A DNA stretch of 64,000 bases from CAXRDE01 sp964229355 (GTDB taxonomy: Bacteria; Cyanobacteriota; Sericytochromatia; UBA7694): the NCBI GenBank assembly GCA_964229355.1, contig CAXRDE010000014.1, positions 186,001 through 250,000 of the forward strand, read 5' to 3'. The notes beneath the pieces are model-generated. The model was not told the DNA's origin and ran no database searches. It saw nothing but the letters and a program-made list of their open reading frames with translations. A program made the position numbers and the translations under genes. Positions 8,284 to 16,851 of the stretch are shown piece by piece. The number at the start of each line of letters is the position of its first letter. Position 1 is the stretch's first letter.

Positions 8284-9069
8284 TTAAGGGGTGGGCGACT
8301 CCAGCGCGGCATCCACATCTTTTTTGAGTTGCTCGATGCCCGCGATCATTTGCCCTTGTAAGGCTTGCCAGGCTTGCACTTCAATGCCTTTTTTGTAGTC
8401 ATAGGCCTGATCGTGAAAATTGGCGTCTTCGGTGCTCAATAAAATACGTTCGCCTTTGGCAGAGGCTTCAAAGGGCTTCAGTAAGGTACCCGTGTACACA
8501 TCTAAAGCAATGGCCTCTAAAGACACCTGGCTCTCGTAAGCCACCGTATTTGAAAAGGAGTCAAAGAAGCCGCGGTCTTGCTGACGGCTGGCAGAAAAGT
8601 CGTGCTGCCCGGTGACAATCAAAAGCACATCGGTTTGAAAGCGCGATCCCAGGGTACGCAGGCCCTCAAAGCTCTGGGCACTGCTGACAAAGCTCTGGGG
8701 AATCAACAGGGTTTCTTTCACCAGGCCGGTGTCGGCCAGGGCTTCACGGGCCTGATCAAACACCGTCTCTTGATCCACCTTATCGAGGGGGCTATTGAGC
8801 TGGTAATACACCACCCCCACCCGAATGGGGAAGTCTAAGACGATCTGACGCTGCAAATTATCGCGCAATTGCTGCTCTTGCGCGTCGACCACCTGCCCCG
8901 TTAACAAACTGGCCAGGCTGCCCTCGGGAGCAAAAGACGGCTCCGCAGAAGGATAAGGCATGGGTGCAGAGATCGACGAAGGTGTCGGGCCACAGGCGGT
9001 GAATGCTCCCAACACGCAAAGGAGTGAAAGGGCACGCACAGAAGAGGCCAGTCGAGATTTAAACATCAT
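8284..9069 (-). CDS. Lipoprotein, paralogue B of a tandem pair
   Basis: About 261-aa lipoprotein, signal ending GAFTAC, paralogous to the product at 6865-7614. The open frame extends to a TTG at 9090, but the double ATG at 9069/9066 is preceded by GAAAGAAG and starts a proper signal peptide, so it is preferred. The conserved core again carries FPIRVGVVYYQL and DVYTGTLLKPF. It is the first gene of the operon with the beta-barrel and lipoprotein A. The duplication with an intervening barrel suggests tandem gene duplication followed by insertion or rearrangement. Function unknown. Confidence 0.8.
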   Translation of the reverse strand: MMFKSRLASSVRALSLLCVLGAFTACGPTPSSISAPMPYPSAEPSFAPEGSLASLLTGQVVDAQEQQLRDNLQRQIVLDFPIRVGVVYYQLNSPLDKVDQETVFDQAREALADTGLVKETLLIPQSFVSSAQSFEGLRTLGSRFQTDVLLIVTGQHDFSASRQQDRGFFDSFSNTVAYESQVSLEAIALDVYTGTLLKPFEASAKGERILLSTEDANFHDQAYDYKKGIEVQAWQALQGQMIAGIEQLKKDVDAALESPTP

Positions 9070-9253
9070 ATTACTTCTTTCTAAACACAAAATAGGTGAG
9101 ACGCTGAAACGTTCACTGACCTGAGTATAAAATAAATTTACTTTTTTGTAAATAACCAGGACTAAAAAAACAAGAAAAAATCTTCAAGGGAACCTCTTGA
9201 ACTTTCTTTACGTCTGGTAAGCTAAAATCATCATCACCCTCAGGAGCTTTTGT

Positions 9254-10168
9254 ATGGCCACATCATTTTTACGCACCCTTTGTCTCAGCAGCCTTGTTGC
9301 CGCCACCCTCTGCTGGAGCAGCGCCTGTACCACCGAAGCCGATCAGCTCATCAATCGGCAGAGCGAAGTGCTTCAGGCAGATCCCAATAACGTCAACGCG
9401 CTGATTTTAAGAGCCGAGGGCTTCACCGATAAAAACGAATTGCAAAAAGCCCTGATTGACCTCAACCGGGCCATTGAATTGTCGCCGGAGTCAGCCCGGG
9501 CGTATTTGGTACGCAGTGAAGTACACATTAAAGACCGGGCCTATGACAGCGCTCTGAGTGACACCAACAAAGCCATTGAACTCAACCCCGAGCTGTCGAA
9601 AGCCTACGCCATTCGCGGGCAAGCCCGTGTAGAGCTGGAGCAAAACTTTACCCAGGCCCTGACCGACTTAGATGAGGCCATTAAAAAAGGTGAGAACACC
9701 CCGCTGGTGCACCGCTACCGTGGCAAGGCCCTCATTCGTTTAGATCGCAAAACCGAGGCCCAGGCCGCCTACCAGGAAGCCCTGAACAAATTGTCGACGC
9801 CACCGGCCCAGGGCTTTGAACGCAGCCAGGGGCGTGAAATGGTGGAGATTGCCAGCGAGGCCATTACCCAAACGGGAGCCACCGCCGGGTTTTACGAAAG
9901 CCGGGGCGAAGGCTATCGTTTGCAAAAAGAGTACAACTCAGCCATTGAGGACTTTACCCAGGTGATTCGCCTGAATCCTCAGTCTGCCCTGGCCTTTCAA
10001 AAGCGGGCTGATGCGTACTATGCCACCGGCCGCTGCGAACAAGCGGTATCAGACTTACGCACCGCCTGCCGTTTGGGCCAAAGCAGCCTTTGCGAAGAAT
10101 TAAGCCTGGGTTGCGCCAGCCCCAGTCCTGAGGCCAGCGCCGACCTGAGTAGCAGCGATAAAAGCTAA
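9254..10168 (+). CDS. TPR-repeat lipoprotein
   Basis: 304-aa predicted lipoprotein, signal ending SSAC. The mature part is a tetratricopeptide solenoid with about five or six repeats. Repeat units include ALIDLNRAIELSPESARAYL, ALSDTNKAIELNPELSKAYA, ALTDLDEAIKKG and AIEDFTQVIRLNPQSALAF. The C-terminus has four Cys (GRCEQ, RTACRLG, SLCEEL, LGCAS), likely disulfides in the periplasm. TPR lipoproteins are scaffolds in envelope complexes; the partner is not known. It is divergent from the lipoprotein/barrel operon, with an AT-rich 180-bp intergenic region between them. TTGAAC at 9197 and TAAAAT at 9223 look promoter-like, but the 20-nt spacer is long. Confidence 0.85.
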   Translation: MATSFLRTLCLSSLVAATLCWSSACTTEADQLINRQSEVLQADPNNVNALILRAEGFTDKNELQKALIDLNRAIELSPESARAYLVRSEVHIKDRAYDSALSDTNKAIELNPELSKAYAIRGQARVELEQNFTQALTDLDEAIKKGENTPLVHRYRGKALIRLDRKTEAQAAYQEALNKLSTPPAQGFERSQGREMVEIASEAITQTGATAGFYESRGEGYRLQKEYNSAIEDFTQVIRLNPQSALAFQKRADAYYATGRCEQAVSDLRTACRLGQSSLCEELSLGCASPSPEASADLSSSDKS

Positions 10169-10174
10169 GCCTCG

Positions 10175-11044
10175 CTAGACCGCGAAGAGCTCCAGCGCAA
10201 AGCCCGTTTGACTCGACAACAGGGTAAGCACCTGGAGCTCTAAAGGTGACAGGTCTTCGCGTTGCACATATAAAAAGCCCTGTTGGGGGGCCCGGCGCGA
10301 GCGAAAGGGAATCACGTAGCCTTCATGCCAACGGGCCGCTTCACCGGGCTCTAACGCTTTTTGTTCGGCAAAGAGCCCCACCACGGCGGCACTTTCCTCT
10401 GCCAGCAGCGCATCGCTTTTTTCATCGGGTCCACTAAAAAACAGATGGTACGGGGGCGCGGTGTCATCGAGGGGATCTTCAGGGGTTTCAAGATAGAGCA
10501 CGCTCAGTTCAGAGGGCACCAGCAGTGCAGCACTGTGCACAAAGCGCTCTAGACATTCCGTGAGGCTTTCGCTCGCGGTCATATTCATCATGAGTTGGGT
10601 CACCTGCCACAACATATCGCGGTGCTGCTGCAAACTCAAGAGCTCATGGTAGTTTTTAAGGGCGGTACGTACCGCCGAAAACAAACGGGTGTTGGTTAAC
10701 TCTGCCTTGGCCAAATAGCCGTCAATATCATAGGTTTCAATCACTTGCTGTTCCGGGGCACGCCCCGGCTGGCCCGTGCGCAAGATAATCCGCACCACAT
10801 CGTTCAACAGCTCTTCGCGCACTTGCTTGACCGCCCGCAGGCCCGCCTGTTCGTCTTCCATGACCACGTCCAACAGCACCACGGCGGTATCCGGGTGCCC
10901 TTGCATGTGCTCAATAAAGCTTTTGGCATCGGGCAAAAAGAACAATTGCACAGGGTGCCCCTGAAAGCGCAGCTTTTTAAGGACCATCTGACTGACCGTG
11001 TGAATGTCTGGTTCATCATCCACGATAACAACTTTGTATTCCAT
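10175..11044 (-). CDS. Response regulator with DUF3369-type output, no HD-GYP
   Basis: 289-aa regulator. The receiver (about 1-125) has VDDEPD, phospho-acceptor Asp in VVLLDVVMED and the segment RIILRTGQPGRAPEQQVI, typical of receivers joined to DUF3369. The canonical switch lysine region reads YLAKAELT. The C-terminal half (about 130-289) is GAF-like and matches the DUF3369 output layout. In most relatives this is followed by an HD-GYP c-di-GMP phosphodiesterase; here the protein ends, so output must be by protein contact. It starts 15 nt after the 939-aa effector-like gene on the same strand, so the two are co-transcribed. Confidence 0.82.
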   Translation of the reverse strand: MEYKVVIVDDEPDIHTVSQMVLKKLRFQGHPVQLFFLPDAKSFIEHMQGHPDTAVVLLDVVMEDEQAGLRAVKQVREELLNDVVRIILRTGQPGRAPEQQVIETYDIDGYLAKAELTNTRLFSAVRTALKNYHELLSLQQHRDMLWQVTQLMMNMTASESLTECLERFVHSAALLVPSELSVLYLETPEDPLDDTAPPYHLFFSGPDEKSDALLAEESAAVVGLFAEQKALEPGEAARWHEGYVIPFRSRRAPQQGFLYVQREDLSPLELQVLTLLSSQTGFALELFAV

Positions 11045-11059
11045 GATTGCGTTACTTCC

Positions 11060-13879
11060 TTACTGTATAATGCCGGCGGCTTTTAAGCGCGCACGGGTTT
11101 CGGGGGTGAGATAATAACTTGAAGCCACCTGGGCTGCACTTTGAAGACGGGTTTTTAAAGCCGGGTTCAGGTTTTTCAACTGCTCATCGCTCAGTTCTTT
11201 CACAAAGGCATCCGCTGAACGGCCATAGTTTTTCTCCTGTAGATTGTGATTTAGCTGAGAGTCATTAAACCAATCCCGCAAACGGTCTTTTGCCCCTTTA
11301 CTGGCTTTGGGGTTTTCGCCCCAGGCCGCCAATGTGCCCAAAAACCCGACATCTTCTGTGTCCATAAAACGGCTGCGCAAGGTAGCCAGGAACTGACGGG
11401 CATCGGGGCCTTCCATGATTTCGTTAAATTGAGACCAACTGCTCAGGTTTAACAGTTTCATGGTCAATTGGCGATCCGGGGTGTCTTGTATCATCCCCTT
11501 GAGGTCTTCTGCAGGCAATTGTCCAATGAGCTTGCGACCCGCTTCGGGTGGATCTAACAGCCCCCGGAAGGTGGCGTCGTGTCCCCCCTTGACCAGGCCC
11601 CGCAAAAAGGCCGCCAGGGCCTTGCGCGCAGCGGGCGTGTTGGCCGCACTCAGGGTATCAATCACCTGACGGGCCAGCGCGGGATCCGCCCCCATGCCTG
11701 CACCCCAGGTCTCAAAGTCCAGTCCACCCTTGAGCAGGGCATCCATGCGCTCGGGCGAGAGGCGTTTCAGGTATTCCAGGGCGTTTTTATGCCCGCCTTT
11801 GGCCACGCCGTTTAAAAATTCTGCCCGGGCTTTTTGAGCCGCCGGGGTCTTGATGCCATCTAGCTTTTCCATGATGCCCTGCACAATGGGATAGTGATCC
11901 CCCAGTTTGCGGCCCACCATGCCCATGTGCAGGCCTCCCTGCTGAATCAGAGCTTCAAGCTCCTGGCCAGACAGGCTTTGCAGCATTTTGTAAGCCGCCT
12001 GCTTGCGGCTGGGGTTAATCCACACATCTTTGTTATCGAGAATCTGGTTAATATAGCGCGCCCGAGATTCTGTGGACTTTAGGCCCTGAAACTGTTTCTG
12101 CATGAGGGCATAATCATCGGTGAAACCGGCCGCTTCTTCGAATTTGGCCTTGATGACATCTTGTTTTGCGCTGAGGCCAGTATCCCGCAGCAGCTGACGC
12201 ACCTCACCGGTTTTCTCGCTTTCGGCGTACAGGTAATCGGCCGCGCTAATGGCCAGGCCAGCCGCCGCCGCGCCCGCCAGCACAATGGGCGCCAATGGAC
12301 TGCTACAACCCAGCAGCACCGCCGTTCCCGCCAGGGTAGCCGCAATGCCCGTGGCCGCTGACACGGCCTTTAAGTAGCGGCCCACCTCATCTTCATTGGC
12401 TCCCTCTTGCATAAAGCCCGCAATATCTGCGGCCACCCCCAGGGCGTCACCCAAAGGTCCTAAAGCCCCTAGCTTTGCCAGTTTTGCCAGGGCTTTGCTA
12501 TCATCGGCCAGACTGAGGGCCTTGCCCACAGCGCCCAGCCCCGCGATACCCGAGGTGATATTCCCAGAGGCTTTAAGCACCTCTTCGACACTCCTGGGCC
12601 CGCCCCCTAAAATCATGACGCCGTTCACCAGCGCCGCCACCGACAGCACGCTGCCGAGCACATTGCCACGGGTTAGGCCTTTGGTGGCCGCTTGCATTTC
12701 AGCCTGCAAACGGGCGGGTAAGTCTTTCATGTTTTGAAAGGACTTGGCGGCGCTCTGTAGGGCCTCGTTCATGCCCTCAGGGCTGAGTAAGAGCTTTGGA
12801 TTCTTTTCAAAGGCATCCATCAACTGCTCCACCAGCTTGTTGACTTTATCGGCGGCATCCTGGCCATTGCCAAAAGCGCCCTGAAGTTTTTCTCTTAAGG
12901 TGGCTTCTAAAGCGGCACGGGCTTGATCGCCTTCGGGGCCTTTTTTATTGAGGTTTTCAACGAGTTGTTCTTGCAACTGTTGCTTGGCCAATTGGTGGAT
13001 GGTTTCTTTGGCCATTTTGGGGTCCAACGCCGCCAGCTTTAAACTGGCTTTCGCCAGCGCCGCCTTGCGCTCCTCGGGCGGCATTTTTTTAAGCTCCGCC
13101 GCAAATTCATCGGAGAGCAAATAATTGGCGTAATGTTTGGCCACCGTGGGGGCCTGGGCGCCAAAGGTGGCCTGCACCGATTCCTGGCGCACATCGGCAA
13201 AAAGTTTTTTAACCTCTGGGCTCTCCGCCAGGTCACGGGCCTTTTGTTCTAAAAACTTCAGGTTGGCTTCCACAAGTTCTCGGGCCTGGGGGTCATCGGC
13301 CAATGGGCCTTTGCCCGTTTGCTTGTAATAGGCATATTCTTGCAAGAGCTGCGTGGTACGGTAATATTGTCCCACCTTGCTTTGAGGGGGAGCAGCCTGC
13401 ATGCGATCGTTAAGCTTTTTACGGTAGTGCGCGCCCATTTTTTCGGCCTGGGCATCGCTGACGTTCTGCGTCGGGGCTTTGGCAGACACCGAGCGGCTTT
13501 GCACCCGCGGATTCCCGCCCGTGGAAGGCGTAGGCCCCAAAGCCACAGGACGGCTATGAGACAGGTTTTGCACCGTGGGAATGCGCTGCACCCGGCGAAT
13601 GTGAGGGGATGTTTGTGAAACGTCTTTGGCAAGTTTTTCAGGGGAAAGATTGGGAAAACTCACCATGCCAGGGTTTTCAAGGCCCCCGGCCTGCTTTAAG
13701 GTGGTATTGACGGTGGATTGGTCCTGAGGCGGTGCCTGGACAGGCTGATTCAAACGATGAATCGCATAATTCGCGGGCACCGGCGTCGACGAAGTCGGTT
13801 TGACCCGAACCCCCTGAGACCCGGTCAGAGGCTGTAAAGAACGCCCCGTGGTGTTTATATTCATTTTCTCTTTATCCAT
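11060..13879 (-). CDS. Large effector-like protein, 939 aa, no recognised family
   Basis: 939-aa protein without a signal peptide; not recognised. Residues 1-140 are low-complexity and rich in Ser, Thr, Pro and Gln. Residues 145-400 are charged and helical (many EL, KK and AA pairs). Two Gly/Ala-rich hydrophobic stretches, about 405-427 and 506-548 (ATLAGTAVLLG, IVLAGAAAAGLAIS), resemble the membrane-inserting parts of toxins or translocators. The C-terminal half is helical with repeated units ending in AEFLNGVAKGGHKNA and AAFLRGLVKGGHDAT. The layout fits a secreted effector or translocated protein (inference). Start: the AAAGG abuts the ATG at 13879, so the Met at 13864 (MNINTT) is an alternative. 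The REC-DUF3369 gene follows after 15 nt. Confidence 0.7.
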   Translation of the reverse strand: MDKEKMNINTTGRSLQPLTGSQGVRVKPTSSTPVPANYAIHRLNQPVQAPPQDQSTVNTTLKQAGGLENPGMVSFPNLSPEKLAKDVSQTSPHIRRVQRIPTVQNLSHSRPVALGPTPSTGGNPRVQSRSVSAKAPTQNVSDAQAEKMGAHYRKKLNDRMQAAPPQSKVGQYYRTTQLLQEYAYYKQTGKGPLADDPQARELVEANLKFLEQKARDLAESPEVKKLFADVRQESVQATFGAQAPTVAKHYANYLLSDEFAAELKKMPPEERKAALAKASLKLAALDPKMAKETIHQLAKQQLQEQLVENLNKKGPEGDQARAALEATLREKLQGAFGNGQDAADKVNKLVEQLMDAFEKNPKLLLSPEGMNEALQSAAKSFQNMKDLPARLQAEMQAATKGLTRGNVLGSVLSVAALVNGVMILGGGPRSVEEVLKASGNITSGIAGLGAVGKALSLADDSKALAKLAKLGALGPLGDALGVAADIAGFMQEGANEDEVGRYLKAVSAATGIAATLAGTAVLLGCSSPLAPIVLAGAAAAGLAISAADYLYAESEKTGEVRQLLRDTGLSAKQDVIKAKFEEAAGFTDDYALMQKQFQGLKSTESRARYINQILDNKDVWINPSRKQAAYKMLQSLSGQELEALIQQGGLHMGMVGRKLGDHYPIVQGIMEKLDGIKTPAAQKARAEFLNGVAKGGHKNALEYLKRLSPERMDALLKGGLDFETWGAGMGADPALARQVIDTLSAANTPAARKALAAFLRGLVKGGHDATFRGLLDPPEAGRKLIGQLPAEDLKGMIQDTPDRQLTMKLLNLSSWSQFNEIMEGPDARQFLATLRSRFMDTEDVGFLGTLAAWGENPKASKGAKDRLRDWFNDSQLNHNLQEKNYGRSADAFVKELSDEQLKNLNPALKTRLQSAAQVASSYYLTPETRARLKAAGIIQ

Positions 13880-14005
13880 CCTTTACATAACATCAAAGTA
13901 AAGGCGCGCTGATGTCGTAAATAGCTTAACGCACCCCAGCCCTTTTGACTATAAGCTCAGACACAAACCCACTGTGATCACCGTCAAAAAAAAGCCTTTG
14001 AGGTA

Positions 14006-14035
14006 TTGACTCTAAAGTCACAAAAATGTTACATT
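14006..14035 (+). promoter_or_regulatory. Strong sigma70-type promoter for the zinc-ribbon gene
   Basis: TTGACT (14006-14011) and an extended -10, TG-T-TACATT (TACATT at 14030-14035), with an 18-nt spacer. The -35 overlaps a short dyad, TGACT-N4-AGTCA, which could be an operator. The start codon is at 14078 with GGGAAGGGG upstream. Confidence 0.6.
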
Positions 14036-14077
14036 AAGGTCACAAGATGAAACCAGAGACAGGGAAGGGGTTGTGTT

Positions 14078-14287
14078 ATGTCACATTGTTCACTTTGCGG
14101 GGCGGGCTTGCCCGGTACGCGTGCGTTACCTCAAGCACAAATCGCAGTGTGTAAATCCTGTGGCATTGCCGTGATTGAGCTATCCAATGCTTCATCTCAT
14201 CTGCGCAATCCCCACAACACCTTTTCTCCACCTCTTAAGCGATACCGAAGACGTTCAGTGTTCTCCCGTTTATGGGCCTTTAGTTAA
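14078..14287 (+). CDS. Small zinc-ribbon protein
   Basis: 69-aa protein. CSLCGAG near the start and CKSCGIA near residue 25 form a two-knuckle zinc ribbon (CxxC-x18-CxxC). The rest is basic (KRYRRRSVFSRLW). The ATG is preceded by GAAGGGG at good spacing, there is a strong promoter upstream (14006-14035) and a rho-independent terminator downstream (14334-14367), so it is a monocistronic gene. Proteins of this shape bind nucleic acid or another protein; the role is unknown. The basic tail may be partly overlapped by random coding, so the C-terminal boundary is less certain. Confidence 0.6.
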   Translation: MSHCSLCGAGLPGTRALPQAQIAVCKSCGIAVIELSNASSHLRNPHNTFSPPLKRYRRRSVFSRLWAFS

Positions 14288-14333
14288 GGACTTTTCGCGG
14301 GTTCCATTTTGTATTTTAGGTCAGCAATCCTTC

Positions 14334-14367
14334 AGCAGCTTAACTACCACTAAGCTGCTTTTTTTTT
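14334..14367 (+). terminator. Rho-independent terminator
   Basis: Perfect 9-bp stem AGCAGCTTA / TAAGCTGCT with an 8-nt loop, followed by an 8-T run. It ends transcription of the zinc-ribbon gene, before the methyltransferase gene. Confidence 0.9.
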
Positions 14368-14475
14368 GCTTTGTTGACGGACAACGCTTGCCATTTGTCA
14401 CGCTGCCCCTTATGCTAAATTCCATAGAGGGTCGATGGGGCCGGATCGATCTTACCCAGAAAGCGACACTCCACC

Positions 14476-15171
14476 ATGAACCCTGATCCCGAACAACATA
14501 TTCTTGCCAGCTGGCAACGCAACGCCGAAGCCTGGACAGCACTGATTCAGGGCCCCGGTATTGCCAGTCGCCAACGGGCCACCAACGCCGCTATTTTAGC
14601 GGCCTTGCACGATTGGCTGCCTGCACCAGATCCTTTGCAATGGGTGCTGGATGTGGGCTGTGGCGAAGGCTGGCTCAGCCGGGCCCTGGCGGCTCAGGGC
14701 TACCGCATGCACGGCATTGACGCCATTGCGGCGTTGATCCAGGCCGCTGAACAACAGTCTGCACAAGCCCCCAACACCCGTTATGAGGTCTTGCCCTATG
14801 ACCGACTGAAAGACCTTCCGGCTCAGGCTTACCAGGGCATGGTGTGCAATTTTTCGCTGTTTGGCGAACACTCAGTGGACACCTTGCTACAGGCCGTGCC
14901 CCAGGTGCTCAGCCCTGAGGGGCGCTGTGTGATTCAAACCCTACACCCTTACGTGCACCAGCCGGGCAAAACATACATTTCGGGCTGGTACGAAGGCTCC
15001 TGGGCGGGCTGTGGCTCTCAATTTGAAGACCCGGCCCCCTGGTATTTTCGCACCCTGGCCCACTGGTGCCAAAGCTTTCGTGAGGCCGGGCTGCACTTAC
15101 AGGACCTGCAAGAGCCCCTGGATCCCCTGACGGGACAACCCGCCTCGGTGATTTTTGTGCTGGGCCGTTAA
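14476..15171 (+). CDS. Class I SAM-dependent methyltransferase
   Basis: 231-aa cytoplasmic methyltransferase with a Rossmann-like fold. SAM-binding motif I is VLDVGCGEGWLS near residue 56, followed by the acidic strand end HGIDAIAAL. The post-core segment GMVCNFSLFGEH sits at motif IV. It resembles the UbiE/Tam-type small-molecule methyltransferases, with a C-terminal beta hairpin (PASVIFVLGR). The substrate is not inferable. No strong SD precedes the ATG; transcription probably starts after the terminator at 14367. Confidence 0.85.
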   Translation: MNPDPEQHILASWQRNAEAWTALIQGPGIASRQRATNAAILAALHDWLPAPDPLQWVLDVGCGEGWLSRALAAQGYRMHGIDAIAALIQAAEQQSAQAPNTRYEVLPYDRLKDLPAQAYQGMVCNFSLFGEHSVDTLLQAVPQVLSPEGRCVIQTLHPYVHQPGKTYISGWYEGSWAGCGSQFEDPAPWYFRTLAHWCQSFREAGLHLQDLQEPLDPLTGQPASVIFVLGR

Positions 15172-15284
15172 GAAGCCATTAATTTTCAGGCGTTCTGCGC
15201 TCAGAGCACTGGGTTCAAACCTGCTTCATGACCTACCATACCCTATACTCAAGACCACATACACAAGAGAAGGAAGTCGCCATC

Positions 15285-15896
15285 ATGTCCCACAAAGATC
15301 CCCTGAAAACCACCCTCAAACTCTCTCTGATTGGCGGCCTCGCGCTCGGGGGCCTGTACTGGGCAGCCCAGAGCGCCAAAGCCCGCAAAATGCCCGAACA
15401 AAGCATTGTGGCCCGCGTCGACAAAGATCGCCTTATGGGCACCTGGTACGAAATTGCCCGCTTTCCGAATTTGTTTCAGGGCGATGATCAGGTGGCCGGC
15501 ACCGACAACTATTACCCCAAGGCCAACGGGGACATTGAGGTGATTTACAAGTACCACGAGAAAAGCTTTGACGCCCCCGAAAAGCAAATGAAGGGCAAGT
15601 TGTTCCGGGAAGCCAAAGACGAACCCACCGGCAAGTTCAAGGTGCAGTTCTTTTGGCCCATTACCGCCGATTACTGGATTATTGACTTAGACGACAATTA
15701 CGAATACATGGCGGTGGGCTACCCCGACCGCAGCATGCTCTGGATTATGAGCCGTCACCCCGAGGTGAAACCCGAGATTTACAACGCCTTGCTCGAACGC
15801 CTCAAGGCCCAGCATTACGAGGTGGATCGTCTGATGAAAATCCCCCAACCCGATGATGCGCCGGTGATTCCGGTGCCCACCAAAAGCGGAAATTAA
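15285..15896 (+). CDS. blc: Bacterial lipocalin (Blc-like), membrane-anchored
   Basis: 203-aa lipocalin. The frame is open from 15228, but the ATG at 15285 has a good SD (AGAAGGAAG, about 8 nt upstream) and is the likely start. An N-terminal hydrophobic helix (LKLSLIGGLALGGLYWAA) replaces the Blc lipobox, so it is likely anchored as an uncleaved inner-membrane or signal-anchor protein. The lipocalin signature GTWYEIARFPNLFQ is near residue 48, and later strands VQFFWPITADYWIIDLDDNY and YMAVGYPDRSMLWIMSR are typical of Blc. The family binds fatty acids or lysophospholipids. The 3' end overlaps the convergent ApbE gene by 95 nt. Confidence 0.9.
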   Translation: MSHKDPLKTTLKLSLIGGLALGGLYWAAQSAKARKMPEQSIVARVDKDRLMGTWYEIARFPNLFQGDDQVAGTDNYYPKANGDIEVIYKYHEKSFDAPEKQMKGKLFREAKDEPTGKFKVQFFWPITADYWIIDLDDNYEYMAVGYPDRSMLWIMSRHPEVKPEIYNALLERLKAQHYEVDRLMKIPQPDDAPVIPVPTKSGN

Positions 15897-16851
15897 AGGC
15901 CTCGGCCCATTGCTGCGCCTGAGCGGGCGACACCAACCACAACGTGGTAGAAAACACGTCCGCCTGCTCTGCGCTGTGGGCCACCACATAACTATGGCGC
16001 TGCACCGCGTCATCCTGCGGGAGCGCCAGCCCGGTGCGGGGATCGAGAATATGCCCATAGCGTTTGCCCTGGTGCACGAAAAAGCGCTGATCCAGCCCCG
16101 AAACGCCCAGGGCCCGATCTTTGAGCCAGAACACCTCGCCGCCGTGGCGGGGAAACACCGGCCAGCCCTGCGGTGTGGCCACCGGTGCTCCCCAGAAGTA
16201 GGCACTGCTGCCGCCCCCTTGCACCGCCAGACCGGCCACCATGGGATATTGCGGCTTCAACACACGCTCAAAATGCTGCACCGCCCGATCAATGGCAATG
16301 CCCTTGCCGATGGCACTAAAGTCGAGGGCGTTATCGGCGGGGGCCACCTGCGCTAACACACAGGTCTCAGGCTGGAATTTGAAGTGGCGAAAGCCCGTCA
16401 TCTTCATGGCATTTAAGCGTTCCGTCGTACTGGGCACCCGAAAGTTATCGTCTTTAAACCCCCACAGGGCCACCAGCGGCCCGATGGTAATATCAAAGGC
16501 CCCGGCTGTGGCCTCAAAATAGCGGCGTCCCTGACGCAGAGCATAGCACAAATCAGGCGAAAGGGACTGAGGCAACGGCTTTGGAGCGTGCAGAGCGGCC
16601 AACACCTGCGACAATTCGCTGTCGGCGCGATAATGGCTCAAGACCAGATCCTGGGCCCGCAACCGGGCAAACAGGGGGTCAAAGAGATCGGCCTGTTGGG
16701 CAACACTCAGGGGCGTGTGGGTATCGACAGTGATTTCAAAGACCGTGCCCATCAGGTACTGGGCCTGACGGTAGGTCGCGCCCTGGGCTGAGGCCACCCC
16801 ACTGACACACATCGCCAGAGCCAGCCATACGCTATACCGCAGCGTCTTCAT
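15802..16851 (-). CDS. apbE: FAD:protein FMN transferase, ApbE family
   Basis: About 349-aa protein of the ApbE family, which attaches FMN to a Thr of redox proteins outside the cytoplasm. Signal peptide MKTLRYSVWLALAMCVSGVASA. The conserved YLMGTVFEITV, YRADSELSQV, GAFDITIGPLVALWGF, LDFSAIGKGIAIDRA and metal-site region GHILDPRTG are present. The ATG at 16851 overlaps the SGNH gene stop (TGATG), better than the upstream in-frame start at 16893. The C-terminal 30 residues lie in the overlap with the lipocalin gene and are unlike ApbE ends, so the stop may have drifted. No flavoprotein target is adjacent. Confidence 0.9.
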   Translation of the reverse strand: MKTLRYSVWLALAMCVSGVASAQGATYRQAQYLMGTVFEITVDTHTPLSVAQQADLFDPLFARLRAQDLVLSHYRADSELSQVLAALHAPKPLPQSLSPDLCYALRQGRRYFEATAGAFDITIGPLVALWGFKDDNFRVPSTTERLNAMKMTGFRHFKFQPETCVLAQVAPADNALDFSAIGKGIAIDRAVQHFERVLKPQYPMVAGLAVQGGGSSAYFWGAPVATPQGWPVFPRHGGEVFWLKDRALGVSGLDQRFFVHQGKRYGHILDPRTGLALPQDDAVQRHSYVVAHSAEQADVFSTTLWLVSPAQAQQWAEAFNFRFWWAPESPAHHRVGGFSSDDPPRNAGP

